Source of the DNA: Chitinophagaceae bacterium
Lineage (GTDB): Bacteria > Bacteroidota > Bacteroidia > Chitinophagales > Chitinophagaceae
Assembly (NCBI GenBank): GCA_017882205.1
Contig: JADGPY010000374.1
Span: 1-14,426 of the forward strand
DNA length: 14,426 nucleotides
Reading direction: 5' to 3'
Shown here: positions 6,802-13,652 of the stretch, piece after piece
Layout: the number at the start of each line of letters is the position of its first letter
Position numbering within the stretch: position 1 is the first letter of the stretch
The notes under the pieces: model-generated
What the model saw: the letters and a program-made list of their open reading frames with translations, nothing else
Told to the model about the DNA's origin: nothing
Database searches by the model: none
Program-made: the position numbers and the translations under genes

Positions 6802-7788
6802 ATCACCTGCTTATATTGCTTTATTTCGTCTATCGCTTTTACCCAGGATGCTAATGAATTGCATGAAACTGCAAAAACATACATGCGGCAGGGTGATTAT
6901 GCAAATGCCTCTCTGGTGCTTACAAAGGCATTGCAACTGGACCCTCAAAATCTTGAAATCTCCAAAGATCTTGCGCTTGACTATTTGATGCAAAAAGAAA
7001 ATGAAAAAGGACTGGATATTATTAAACCGCTTTTAGACAGGGAAGATGCAGATGATCAGACCTTCCAGATCGCAGGTAGTATTTACAGGGCTCTTAATGA
7101 TATAAAAGAAGCGGAAAAGGTATATAAAAAAGCTATTAAAAAATTTCCAGGGAGTGGAGGAGTCTATAATGATTATGGCGAAACACTTTGGACGCAGGGG
7201 GATGTAACTGCCATTAAGCAATGGGAGCGTGGAATAGAAAAGGATCCTGAATTTAGTGGCAATTATTATAACGCTGCCAGGTATTATTATTTCTCTAAAG
7301 ACAAGATATGGAGCATTATTTATGGTGAAATATTTTTAAACCTGGAAACATTCACAGCCCGCACTGCAGAGATGAAAAGTATCATGCTGGAAAGTTATAA
7401 AAAGCTTTTTAGTGACCCGGATTTGTTTAAGAATTCACATGACAAAGAGAATTTCGAACAGGCCTATCTAGAGGTAATGAATAAACAACTGGATATTGCG
7501 GGCAACGGAATTAACGTTGAAAGCCTGACGATGATCCGCTCACGTTTTATCCTCGACTGGTTCGAACAATACGGAAAGAAATTTCCTTTCAGGCTTTTCG
7601 AATACCACCGCCAACTTTTACAGGAAGGGCTATTTGATGCATATAACCAATGGATCTTCGGAGTTGTACAAAACCTTCAGGCTTACCAGAATTGGACTAC
7701 TACTCACCCCCAGGAATACAATGAATTCGGCAAATTCCAAAAGAATAAAATCTTTAAAATTCCTAAAGGACAGTATTGGCATAAGTAA
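6778..7788 (+). CDS. TPR-repeat protein, probably exported
   Basis: Protein of 336 residues with a probable signal peptide (about residues 8-22, YITCLYCFISSIAFT, cleavage near Q23) and at least four tetratricopeptide repeats. They are about 27-60 (TAKTYMRQGDYANASLVLTKALQLDP), 61-94, 95-128 (IAGSIYRALNDIKEAEKVYKKAIKKFP) and 129-162 (NDYGETLWTQGDVTAIKQWERGIEKDP), with a fifth weaker one at 163-190. The C-terminal 140 residues show no family I recognise, only aromatic and charged residues. TPRs bind partner proteins; the partner is unknown. The first six residues after Met (NLELRT) are encoded by the heptamer repeats, and an in-frame TGA at 6763-6765 leaves no earlier start, so the repeats appear to have replaced or supplied the original 5' end. 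Both ends of the gene carry the repeat. Confidence 0.85.
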   Translation: MNLELRTYITCLYCFISSIAFTQDANELHETAKTYMRQGDYANASLVLTKALQLDPQNLEISKDLALDYLMQKENEKGLDIIKPLLDREDADDQTFQIAGSIYRALNDIKEAEKVYKKAIKKFPGSGGVYNDYGETLWTQGDVTAIKQWERGIEKDPEFSGNYYNAARYYYFSKDKIWSIIYGEIFLNLETFTARTAEMKSIMLESYKKLFSDPDLFKNSHDKENFEQAYLEVMNKQLDIAGNGINVESLTMIRSRFILDWFEQYGKKFPFRLFEYHRQLLQEGLFDAYNQWIFGVVQNLQAYQNWTTTHPQEYNEFGKFQKNKIFKIPKGQYWHK

Positions 7789-7795
7789 AGGCAAG

Positions 7796-7811
7796 CCTGC
7801 CGGCCGGCAGG
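7796..7811. repeat. Perfect 16-bp GC-rich palindrome
   Basis: CCTGCCGGCCGGCAGG is a perfect palindrome starting 8 bp after the TPR stop codon, strikingly GC-rich against its AT-rich surroundings. It could fold in RNA as a short stem, or be a member of a dispersed intergenic palindrome family. No T-run follows on either strand, so a standard intrinsic terminator is not supported. Confidence 0.6.
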
Positions 7812-7839
7812 TTCTTAGAACTTAGACCTTAGAACTAAA
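7812..7839. repeat. Downstream copy of the AACTTAG heptamer array
   Basis: Four consecutive heptamers in register: TTCTTAG, AACTTAG, ACCTTAG and AACTAAA. It is the same unit and orientation as the array at the 5' end of the TPR gene, and starts directly after the GC palindrome. Confidence 0.7.
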
Positions 7840-7857
7840 AACTGTTTTTCCAAAGTT

Positions 7858-7887
7858 TTTGAAACCTTATATGTTTTCCCTAATTTG
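7858..7887 (+). promoter_or_regulatory. Candidate promoter of the 2TM/acyl-CoA synthetase pair
   Basis: TTTG (7858-7861), 19 bp, then TAATTTG (7881-7887): right spacing for a Bacteroidota promoter, though the -7 element has one base fewer than TAnnTTTG. Transcription would begin near 7892, about 35 nt before the ATG at 7929. Confidence 0.45.
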
Positions 7888-7928
7888 TATCAATTACCAA
7901 ATCTTATTTAATTTTCAACTGATTTTTT

Positions 7929-8219
7929 ATGAATACTCCACGCGATGAAGAATTATGGAAACTGGCTAAAAAAAGGGCAAACTTCCAACGAGGCCTCGTT
8001 ACCTATTTTGTCATTAATGCTTTTCTTTGGGCAATTTGGTGGATCACCATTGGAAAACACGGTTACAACCGCGAAATGCCCTGGCCTCTTTGGGTGATGC
8101 TGGGATGGGGAATAGGTCTGGTTTTCCAATATATGGAAGCGTACGGCGGAAACAGGCAAAATCTTATAGATAAGGAATATGAAAAACTGAAAAAGCAGAA
8201 AGAAAATAATTCATTATAA
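7929..8219 (+). CDS. 2TM domain-containing membrane protein
   Basis: Small membrane protein of 96 residues matching the 2TM domain (PF13239) common in Bacteroidota. A charged N-terminal helix (DEELWKLAKKRANFQRGL) leads into membrane segment 1 (about residues 19-38, VTYFVINAFLWAIWWITIG). A short polar loop follows (KHGYNREMPWP), then segment 2 (about 52-70, LWVMLGWGIGLVFQYMEAY) and a Lys/Glu-rich tail. Some relatives are fused to histidine kinases; this one is the stand-alone form. No function is known to me. It lies 24 bp upstream of the acyl-CoA synthetase on the same strand, so the two are probably co-transcribed. Confidence 0.88.
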   Translation: MNTPRDEELWKLAKKRANFQRGLVTYFVINAFLWAIWWITIGKHGYNREMPWPLWVMLGWGIGLVFQYMEAYGGNRQNLIDKEYEKLKKQKENNSL

Positions 8220-8243
8220 TATTCTGCTTCAATTTTTAATCAG

Positions 8244-10034
8244 ATGAAAGAACCGACAAGATTATTTGATTGTATTGAATTCCAGCTGCAAAATTTTCCT
8301 CTCCAGGACATGCTGGCAGATAAAGAAAACGGAATATGGAAAAAATTGGGGACCCGGGAAGTAGGCTCAATGGTAAATGATTTGAGTGCTGGATTATTGA
8401 GTCTTGGGGTCACATCCGGTGATATGACCGAAAAAGGAAGAGATAAGATTGCCGTGATTTCAAAAAACTGTTCTGAATGGGTCATACTCGACCTGGCAGT
8501 ACAACAGATAGGCGCGGTACTTACCCCTATCTATCCAACCATTAATCTCATTGAGCTTGAATTTGTTTTGAATGATGCTGAGGTGAAGTTGATATTTGTA
8601 TATGATGAGCAACTTTATCAGAAAGTGGATAGCCTTAAAGGAAGGTTACCGTTTTTAAAAGATATATATTCTTTTAAACCTAAGACAAGCGCTAAACATT
8701 GGAAAGAAATTTCCTCACTATCTACACCAGCCCTGATCTCGAAGGTAAAACATATTGCAGACACCATCGGGTACGAAGATCTTGCTACCATTATCTATAC
8801 CTCTGGTACAACTGGTACCCCAAAAGGAGTAATGTTGTCTCATAAAAATATTCTAAGTAATGTTATGGCATCCATACCATGCTTTCCGCCGGGGAAATCG
8901 ATGCGTGCTTTAAGCTTCCTACCCTTGAACCATATTTTTGAACGAATGGTTACTTATTTATACTTGTTTAGGGGTACTGCAATCTATTATGCAGAAAATC
9001 TTGATTTGATTAGCGACAACCTTAAGGAAATTAGGCCACACCTATTCACTACCGTTCCCCGCCTCTTAGAAAAACTGTATGACAAGATTATGAGCAAAGG
9101 AAATGAACTGACCGGCATTAAAAGGCAATTGTTTTTTTGGGCACATGGACTTGCAGAGAAATTTGAGATCAATCAAAATATGGGAATTATTTACAGAATT
9201 AAATTAGCCATCGCTAATAAGCTGATTTTCAATAAATGGAGAGAAGCCCTTGGAAATAATATTAAGTCGATTGTTACAGGTGGGGCAGCATGCCAGGTAA
9301 GGCTCATAAGGATTTTTACTGCTGCAAAATTAATTATCATGGAAGGATACGGTCTTACCGAAACTTCCCCTGTGATAAGTGTTAACAGGTATGATGAAGA
9401 TGGAAGAATGTTTGGAACTGTAGGCCCACTCATAGAAGGAGTGCAGGTTAAGATAGCTGATGATGGTGAGATACTCTGTAAAGGACCGAATGTAATGATG
9501 GGATATTATAAACGGGAAGATCTTACTGCTGAATCAATGACCGAAGGATGGTATAAAACCGGCGACATTGGAATGCTTGTAAACAACAAATTTCTAAAGA
9601 TTACCGACCGGAAAAAAGAAATGTTCAAAACAAGTGGCGGAAAATACGTTGCTCCATTACCTGTTGAAAACAAATTAAAAGAATCAATGTTTGTTGAAAA
9701 TGTAATGGTAATAGGTGCCGAACAAAAATATGTGGGTGCCTTGATAGTACCTTCCTTTCCCTATCTTATAGATTGGTGCAAATCCCATAATATTCCTTTC
9801 ACTACAATTGACAAAATCATCAGGAATGAGGAAGTTATTGATATGTACAGGGGCCTTGTTGAGAGCTTTAATAAATATTTCAACCACGTTGAACAAATCA
9901 AAAAGTTTGAATTGCTCTCACATGACTGGACAATTGAAACCGGTGAACTTACTCCAAAGCTTAGCCTCAAACGTAAAGTTATTATGGAAAAATACAGGGA
10001 TGAGGTAAGAAGAATTTATTCTACCAATCTTTAA
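8244..10034 (+). CDS. Long-chain acyl-CoA synthetase (AMP-forming)
   Basis: Activates fatty acids with ATP and CoA to acyl-CoA, at the membrane or in the cytoplasm. At 596 residues it fits the long-chain FadD/ACSL-like branch. The adenylate-forming motifs appear in order: the P-loop YTSGTTGTPKG (residues 185-195), a long-chain-type linker (SFLPLNHIFERMVTYLYL), TVPRLLEKLYDKI, VTGGAACQ, YGLTETSP (369-376, E373 the Mg-binding Glu), GWYKTGD (D441 the ribose-binding Asp), DRKKEMFKTSGGKYVAP (K467), and the C-terminal ELTPKLSLKRKVIMEKY that carries the adenylation lysine. No motif is missing. The ATG at 8244 begins the conserved N-terminus. A gene name such as fadD would be reasonable, but chain-length preference cannot be read from the sequence. 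Confidence 0.95.
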   Translation: MKEPTRLFDCIEFQLQNFPLQDMLADKENGIWKKLGTREVGSMVNDLSAGLLSLGVTSGDMTEKGRDKIAVISKNCSEWVILDLAVQQIGAVLTPIYPTINLIELEFVLNDAEVKLIFVYDEQLYQKVDSLKGRLPFLKDIYSFKPKTSAKHWKEISSLSTPALISKVKHIADTIGYEDLATIIYTSGTTGTPKGVMLSHKNILSNVMASIPCFPPGKSMRALSFLPLNHIFERMVTYLYLFRGTAIYYAENLDLISDNLKEIRPHLFTTVPRLLEKLYDKIMSKGNELTGIKRQLFFWAHGLAEKFEINQNMGIIYRIKLAIANKLIFNKWREALGNNIKSIVTGGAACQVRLIRIFTAAKLIIMEGYGLTETSPVISVNRYDEDGRMFGTVGPLIEGVQVKIADDGEILCKGPNVMMGYYKREDLTAESMTEGWYKTGDIGMLVNNKFLKITDRKKEMFKTSGGKYVAPLPVENKLKESMFVENVMVIGAEQKYVGALIVPSFPYLIDWCKSHNIPFTTIDKIIRNEEVIDMYRGLVESFNKYFNHVEQIKKFELLSHDWTIETGELTPKLSLKRKVIMEKYRDEVRRIYSTNL

Positions 10035-10052
10035 TAGCCACACTATTTTTTT
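10033..10052 (+). terminator. Weak candidate intrinsic terminator after the acyl-CoA synthetase
   Basis: AATAG (10033-10037) and CTATT (10043-10047) form a 5-bp stem with a 5-base loop, starting in the stop codon and running into seven T's (10046-10052). The stem is short and AT-rich, so this is only a candidate. Confidence 0.35.
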
Positions 10053-10123
10053 ACTAATTCTTTAATAACTACACCATCATTTTCGTTCGGCATATTTGTT
10101 GCTAATTTTTTTAAAATGTTTTT

Positions 10124-11704
10124 ATGGAATCGGCAACTTCAAAGCCAGAGGGAGTAATTACTTCAGGTCACAATATTTCCCTGTGGGTAGATACTGTATT
10201 ACCATTGAAATTTGGAAAACTTTCAAATAATCTGGAAACAGATATCGTTATAGTAGGTGGTGGTCTTGCGGGCCTATCTGTAGCATATTGTCTAAGTAAA
10301 GCCGGTCGAAAAGTGGCGGTGATAGAGGATGGTTATCTCGGTAGTGGCGAAACTGGAAGAACTACGGCCCATATTACAAATGCATTAGACGATCGTTATT
10401 TTGAAATACAAAAAATTCATGGAAAAGATGTCGCACAACTGGCAGCTGAAAGTCATACTGAAGCCATAGAGTTCATAAGTAAAACAGTGCTTGCTGAACA
10501 TATAGACTGTGATTTTAAAAGGGTTGATGGATATCTGTTTCCTCACCCCAGCGATAATCGCAAGACTGTTGATGATGAATTTATAGCTACCAGGGAAGCC
10601 GGTATGAATACATCGTTATCCGAAAAGACTAACAGCGGTATAATCGAACTGATTGGGCCGTTTCTTACGTTCAAAGACCAGGCACAATTTCATCCGTTAA
10701 AATATCTAAAGGGACTTGCAGATGCGATAATAAAAAATGGGGGTAAGATCTTTACGGAATCACGTGTGGAAGAAATAAATAAAGATGGGGTGAAAATAAA
10801 GGATATTGAAGTTAAGGCAAATCATATTGTAGTAACAACCAATACTCCAATCAACGATTGGGTAACGATGCATACCAAGCAATTTCCTTATCGGAGTTAT
10901 GTGATCGCAGTTATGATTCCAAAAGATTCTCTCAAGCCAGCACTATGGTGGGATACTGGTGACCATGATTCAAGATGGATAGCGATGCCTTATCATTATG
11001 TTCGTACATATGATTATAATGATCAAAATGACATGCTTATAGTTGGAGGCCAGGATCATAAAACCGGCCAGGCAGATGGAGAGCTGCTGCCTGAAGAAGA
11101 ACGTTACTATGCGCTGAGAGCATGGGCCAGCCAGCATTTTCCTATGATTGGGGAAGAAATATACAGGTGGAGCGGACAGGTAATGGAGCCCATAGACGCA
11201 TTGGCATTTATAGGAAGAAATCCGGGAGATAAAAATATTTACATTGCCACCGGGGATTCTGGGAATGGAATGACGCACTGTACCATTGCGGGAATACTGA
11301 TATCAGATCTAATACTGGAAAAAGAAAATCCATGGGAAAAATTATACGACCCTTCCCGGCTAATGTTTCATTCATTAGGAGATTACCTGCATGAAGTTGG
11401 AAACATGGCCGCCCAATATGTTGACCTAATTTCTCCGGAAGACATTTCATCAACTTCCGAACTAAAAGCAGGCCAGGGAGCTATTATTAGTAAAGGATTG
11501 AAAAAAATTGCGGTGTATAAGGATGATAAAGGAAAAGTTTCCGCTTACAGTGCAATCTGTTCTCACCTCGGTTGCGTTTTACAATGGAACGCGGATGAAA
11601 AATCTTTTGACTGTCCTTGTCACGGATCAAGATTTACGTATGAAGGAAAACTGATCAACGGACCTGCTATCACCGACCTAAAGAAAATTAGTATAAAATC
11701 ATAG
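10124..11704 (+). CDS. FAD-dependent oxidoreductase with C-terminal Rieske [2Fe-2S] domain (YhfW-like)
   Basis: Two-domain redox protein of 526 residues. The N-terminal part (about 38-400) is a DAO-type FAD oxidoreductase: DIVIVGGGLAGLSVAY holds the GxGxxG dinucleotide motif (G45-G46-G47-x-x-G50), GSGETGRTTAHIT matches the family's flavin-contact loop, and NIYIATGDSGNGMTHCTIAGILISDLI is the C-terminal FAD motif. The C-terminal part (about 430-526) is a Rieske domain with both cluster motifs intact: C479-S-H481-LGC and C497-P-C499-H500-G. The architecture resembles Bacillus YhfW. No signal peptide is seen, so it is probably cytoplasmic. The substrate is unknown; amine or amino acid oxidation is suggested by the DAO fold. 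It is 89 bp from the acyl-CoA synthetase, so co-transcription is uncertain. Confidence 0.93.
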   Translation: MESATSKPEGVITSGHNISLWVDTVLPLKFGKLSNNLETDIVIVGGGLAGLSVAYCLSKAGRKVAVIEDGYLGSGETGRTTAHITNALDDRYFEIQKIHGKDVAQLAAESHTEAIEFISKTVLAEHIDCDFKRVDGYLFPHPSDNRKTVDDEFIATREAGMNTSLSEKTNSGIIELIGPFLTFKDQAQFHPLKYLKGLADAIIKNGGKIFTESRVEEINKDGVKIKDIEVKANHIVVTTNTPINDWVTMHTKQFPYRSYVIAVMIPKDSLKPALWWDTGDHDSRWIAMPYHYVRTYDYNDQNDMLIVGGQDHKTGQADGELLPEEERYYALRAWASQHFPMIGEEIYRWSGQVMEPIDALAFIGRNPGDKNIYIATGDSGNGMTHCTIAGILISDLILEKENPWEKLYDPSRLMFHSLGDYLHEVGNMAAQYVDLISPEDISSTSELKAGQGAIISKGLKKIAVYKDDKGKVSAYSAICSHLGCVLQWNADEKSFDCPCHGSRFTYEGKLINGPAITDLKKISIKS

Positions 11705-11718
11705 ATCCCGACGCGCTA

Positions 11719-11733
11719 ACTATTGTAAATAGT
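11719..11733. terminator. Small hairpin between convergent genes
   Basis: ACTATT (11719-11724), loop GTA and AATAGT (11728-11733) form a perfect 6-bp stem inside the 31-bp gap between two converging genes. Position suggests a shared terminator, but there is no T-run on either side, so support is weak. Confidence 0.35.
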
Positions 11734-11735
11734 AC

Positions 11736-12086
11736 TCAATCCTGGAAAATCTGTTGCTCATCTCTTTCATCCACAGAAATCTTCCTGATAAAAACATCGT
11801 AGCCATCATCATCATGATCACTGTAAACTCCGTATGCATCCATAGAATAGCCGATCATTCCATCATTCGCCTCAAGTAAATATATAATTGAGGAATCTGA
11901 AGGATCTGATTCACCTTCAAACCTGTATGTCTTAATTATTTTTAAATCTTCGGGCTGATAGAATTTTCCCTTCCCCGTTGAGAAACCTTCAGGACTCATC
12001 CTGAATTCATTATCCCGCTTCTTTATACGAAGTCTTTCCAATACTGACGTAACTGTGGACATTTCACCGGGTTTAGTAGGTGTCAT
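11736..12086 (-). CDS. Small conserved Bacteroidota protein (RFEGxSDP motif)
   Basis: Acidic protein of 116 residues, no signal peptide or membrane segment. Its pattern TVTSVLERLRIKKRDNEF, a central KIIKTYRFEGESDPSDSSIIYLLEANDG and a C-terminal DAYGVYSDHDDDGYDVF matches, as far as I recall, a family of about 100 residues widespread in Bacteroidota. That family is often labelled phosphoribosylpyrophosphate synthetase in databases, although no PRPP-synthase motif is present. The function is unknown. Translation may begin at the ATG at 12086 or at 12062 (MSTVTSVLERL), which starts closer to the conserved part. The gene converges with the Rieske oxidoreductase and is downstream of the response regulator on the same strand, but 125 bp and a hairpin separate them, so it probably has its own promoter. 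Confidence 0.72.
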   Translation of the reverse strand: MTPTKPGEMSTVTSVLERLRIKKRDNEFRMSPEGFSTGKGKFYQPEDLKIIKTYRFEGESDPSDSSIIYLLEANDGMIGYSMDAYGVYSDHDDDGYDVFIRKISVDERDEQQIFQD

Positions 12087-12118
12087 AAATAAAGAGTTTT
12101 TTGATTATACGAAAGTAT

Positions 12119-12151
12119 AGGGCAAAAGTTGTACCTAAACAACAGGGCAAA
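12119..12151 (-). promoter_or_regulatory. Direct repeat TTTGCCCT in the upstream region of the small protein gene
   Basis: The minus strand carries TTTGCCCT twice (12151-12144 and 12126-12119), with starts 25 bp apart, about 2.4 helical turns. Between them is a small inverted repeat GTTGT...ACAAC. TTTG of the first copy lies 17 bp before AACTTTTG, one base off the -7 consensus, and a second option TACTTTCG follows. This is probably the promoter region, but which elements are used is ambiguous. Confidence 0.35.
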
Positions 12152-12161
12152 GCCAAGTAAA

Positions 12162-12187
12162 TAACCCAAGACCTTAACCTTGGGTTA
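12162..12187 (-). terminator. Hairpin downstream of the response regulator gene, probable terminator
   Basis: Perfect inverted repeat with 9-bp arms TAACCCAAG (12162-12170) and CTTGGGTTA (12179-12187) and an 8-base loop, 24 bp after the response regulator stop. On the minus strand the stem is followed by TTTAC, a poor T-run, so termination is plausible but may be weak; a role as RNA 3' end protection is an alternative. A smaller TCTCT/AGAGA repeat lies next to it at 12194-12204. Confidence 0.55.
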
Positions 12188-12211
12188 CGATAGTCTCTCA
12201 GAGAACGATGC

Positions 12212-13618
12212 CTATAGCGATTGATAAATCTTGATCTTATTATACAAAGTCTTCCTGTCTATTTTAAGGATTTCAGCAGCTTTTGTCTTGTTAAAATTAA
12301 CATCCTTTAATACATTCATTATGGTATCATATTCAGCTTTTGCTGCCGCATCTTTTAAGTCAAGGTCTTTTGGTGGCGTAGAAATAACTTCAGCTGGGTT
12401 AAGATTCCCTGTGGCTGTATGAATATAAGAATTGGTAATTTCCCAGGGTAATACCTTAGAACTGATCTTTCCGGAAGGGGTTAAGAGTACAGCTCTTCGA
12501 ACCACATTTCTAAATTCACGAAGGTTGCCGGGCCAATTATAATGGATAAACATTTCCATAACATCACTATCATACCCCTCAATGTTTTTATCCAATTCCT
12601 TATTTGTTTTATCAAGAAAGAAATCTGCAAACAATGGTATATCTCCTCTGCGGTTTCTTAAGGGAGGCAGGTTAATAGAAAACTCATTGAAACGATGATA
12701 TAGATCTTCACGGAACTTCCCTTTCCGATAAGCATCCTGGAGATTCTCATTAGAAGCAACGATGATGCGAACGTCAACATCCATTTCTTTGGTGCCACCT
12801 ACCCGTTTGAATTTTCTTTCCTGTATTACGCGTAATAATGCAGCCTGGATCTCGTATGATAGATTAGTTACCTCATCCAGGAATAATGTTCCTCCATTGG
12901 CCAGTTCAAAATGGCCTTCTTTATCATTTATAGCCCCTGTAAAGGCACCTTTTACATGTCCAAAGAGTTCACTACCTGCAAGTTCTTTTGAAAGGGTACC
13001 GCAATCCATTGCAATAAAAGGCATATTCTTCCTATTGCTGGATTCGTGTATGGTTTTCGCAATTACTTCTTTACCGGTACCGCTCTCTCCATAAAGAATA
13101 ATGCTATAATTAGTAGAAGCTACTATTTCAATTTGTTTATACAGTTGGGCGGTTTCGCCATCCTGCCCAACCAGGAATTCCTTGTTGGCTGAGATAACGT
13201 ATGATCTTTTATTCTTTGCAATAGGTCCAACTGTTGGAGTTATAATTTCTGTAATCGGCTTTGCAAGTGCCTTCTCTATCACATTTACCACCTCGTCGGG
13301 AATCAATGGCTTTGTGATATAATCAAATGCTCCCAATTTTATTACATCCACGGCAGTTTTAATATCAGAATACCCGGTAATAATGATAACGATGGTTTGT
13401 GGATTTTGTTCTTTTATCTTTACTAATACATCCTTACCATCCCTATCTCCCAATCTAAAATCACAAAGGACTATATCATAATAAGATTCATTAAATTTTG
13501 CGATCCCTTTTGAGGCACTATGTGCCACATCCGCTTCATATCCCTTTTTTACGAGGAATTTACTAAGCAACATGCACATATCAAGATCGTCATCAATAAT
13601 GAGGATTCTTTTTTTCAT
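12212..13618 (-). CDS. NtrC/AtoC-type sigma-54-dependent response regulator
   Basis: Two-component transcription activator of 468 residues with the full three-domain layout. The receiver domain (1-120) has acidic residues D9-D10-D11, the phosphoacceptor D53 (LCDFRL), T81 and K103 (YITKP). The AAA+ domain (about 150-385) has Walker A GESGTGKE (177-184), the sigma-54-contacting GAFTGA (224-229) and Walker B GGTLFLDE (242-249), followed by NLPPLRNRRGDIP. A Fis-type helix-turn-helix ends the protein (about 430-465, NFNKTKAAEILKIDRKTLYNKI). Nothing is missing, so it should activate sigma-54 promoters when phosphorylated. No histidine kinase is in the window, so its partner is encoded elsewhere. 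It lies 31 bp after the yihY-like gene on the same strand; a -7 element over the yihY stop suggests its own promoter. Confidence 0.97.
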   Translation of the reverse strand: MKKRILIIDDDLDMCMLLSKFLVKKGYEADVAHSASKGIAKFNESYYDIVLCDFRLGDRDGKDVLVKIKEQNPQTIVIIITGYSDIKTAVDVIKLGAFDYITKPLIPDEVVNVIEKALAKPITEIITPTVGPIAKNKRSYVISANKEFLVGQDGETAQLYKQIEIVASTNYSIILYGESGTGKEVIAKTIHESSNRKNMPFIAMDCGTLSKELAGSELFGHVKGAFTGAINDKEGHFELANGGTLFLDEVTNLSYEIQAALLRVIQERKFKRVGGTKEMDVDVRIIVASNENLQDAYRKGKFREDLYHRFNEFSINLPPLRNRRGDIPLFADFFLDKTNKELDKNIEGYDSDVMEMFIHYNWPGNLREFRNVVRRAVLLTPSGKISSKVLPWEITNSYIHTATGNLNPAEVISTPPKDLDLKDAAAKAEYDTIMNVLKDVNFNKTKAAEILKIDRKTLYNKIKIYQSL

Positions 13619-13644
13619 ATCAAGGGTATTCTATTAGGGGTATG

Positions 13645-13652
13645 CAAAGTTA
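13645..13652 (-). promoter_or_regulatory. Candidate -7 element of the response regulator gene
   Basis: TAACTTTG on the minus strand is a perfect TAnnTTTG match, overlapping the stop codon of the upstream gene, and places transcription start near 13638-13641, about 20 nt before the ATG at 13618. No TTTG is seen 19 bp upstream, so the match is incomplete. Confidence 0.45.

Noticed and set aside
8240..8485. Minus-strand reading frame over the start of the acyl-CoA synthetase
   Set aside because: Antisense shadow of a strongly conserved gene with no protein-like motif.
10970..11278. Minus-strand 102-residue reading frame
   Set aside because: Antisense to the FAD domain of the oxidoreductase, repetitive Ile content and no recognisable features.
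12762..13094. Plus-strand 110-residue reading frame
   Set aside because: It lies wholly inside the AAA+ domain of the response regulator on the opposite strand; no family features or start context.
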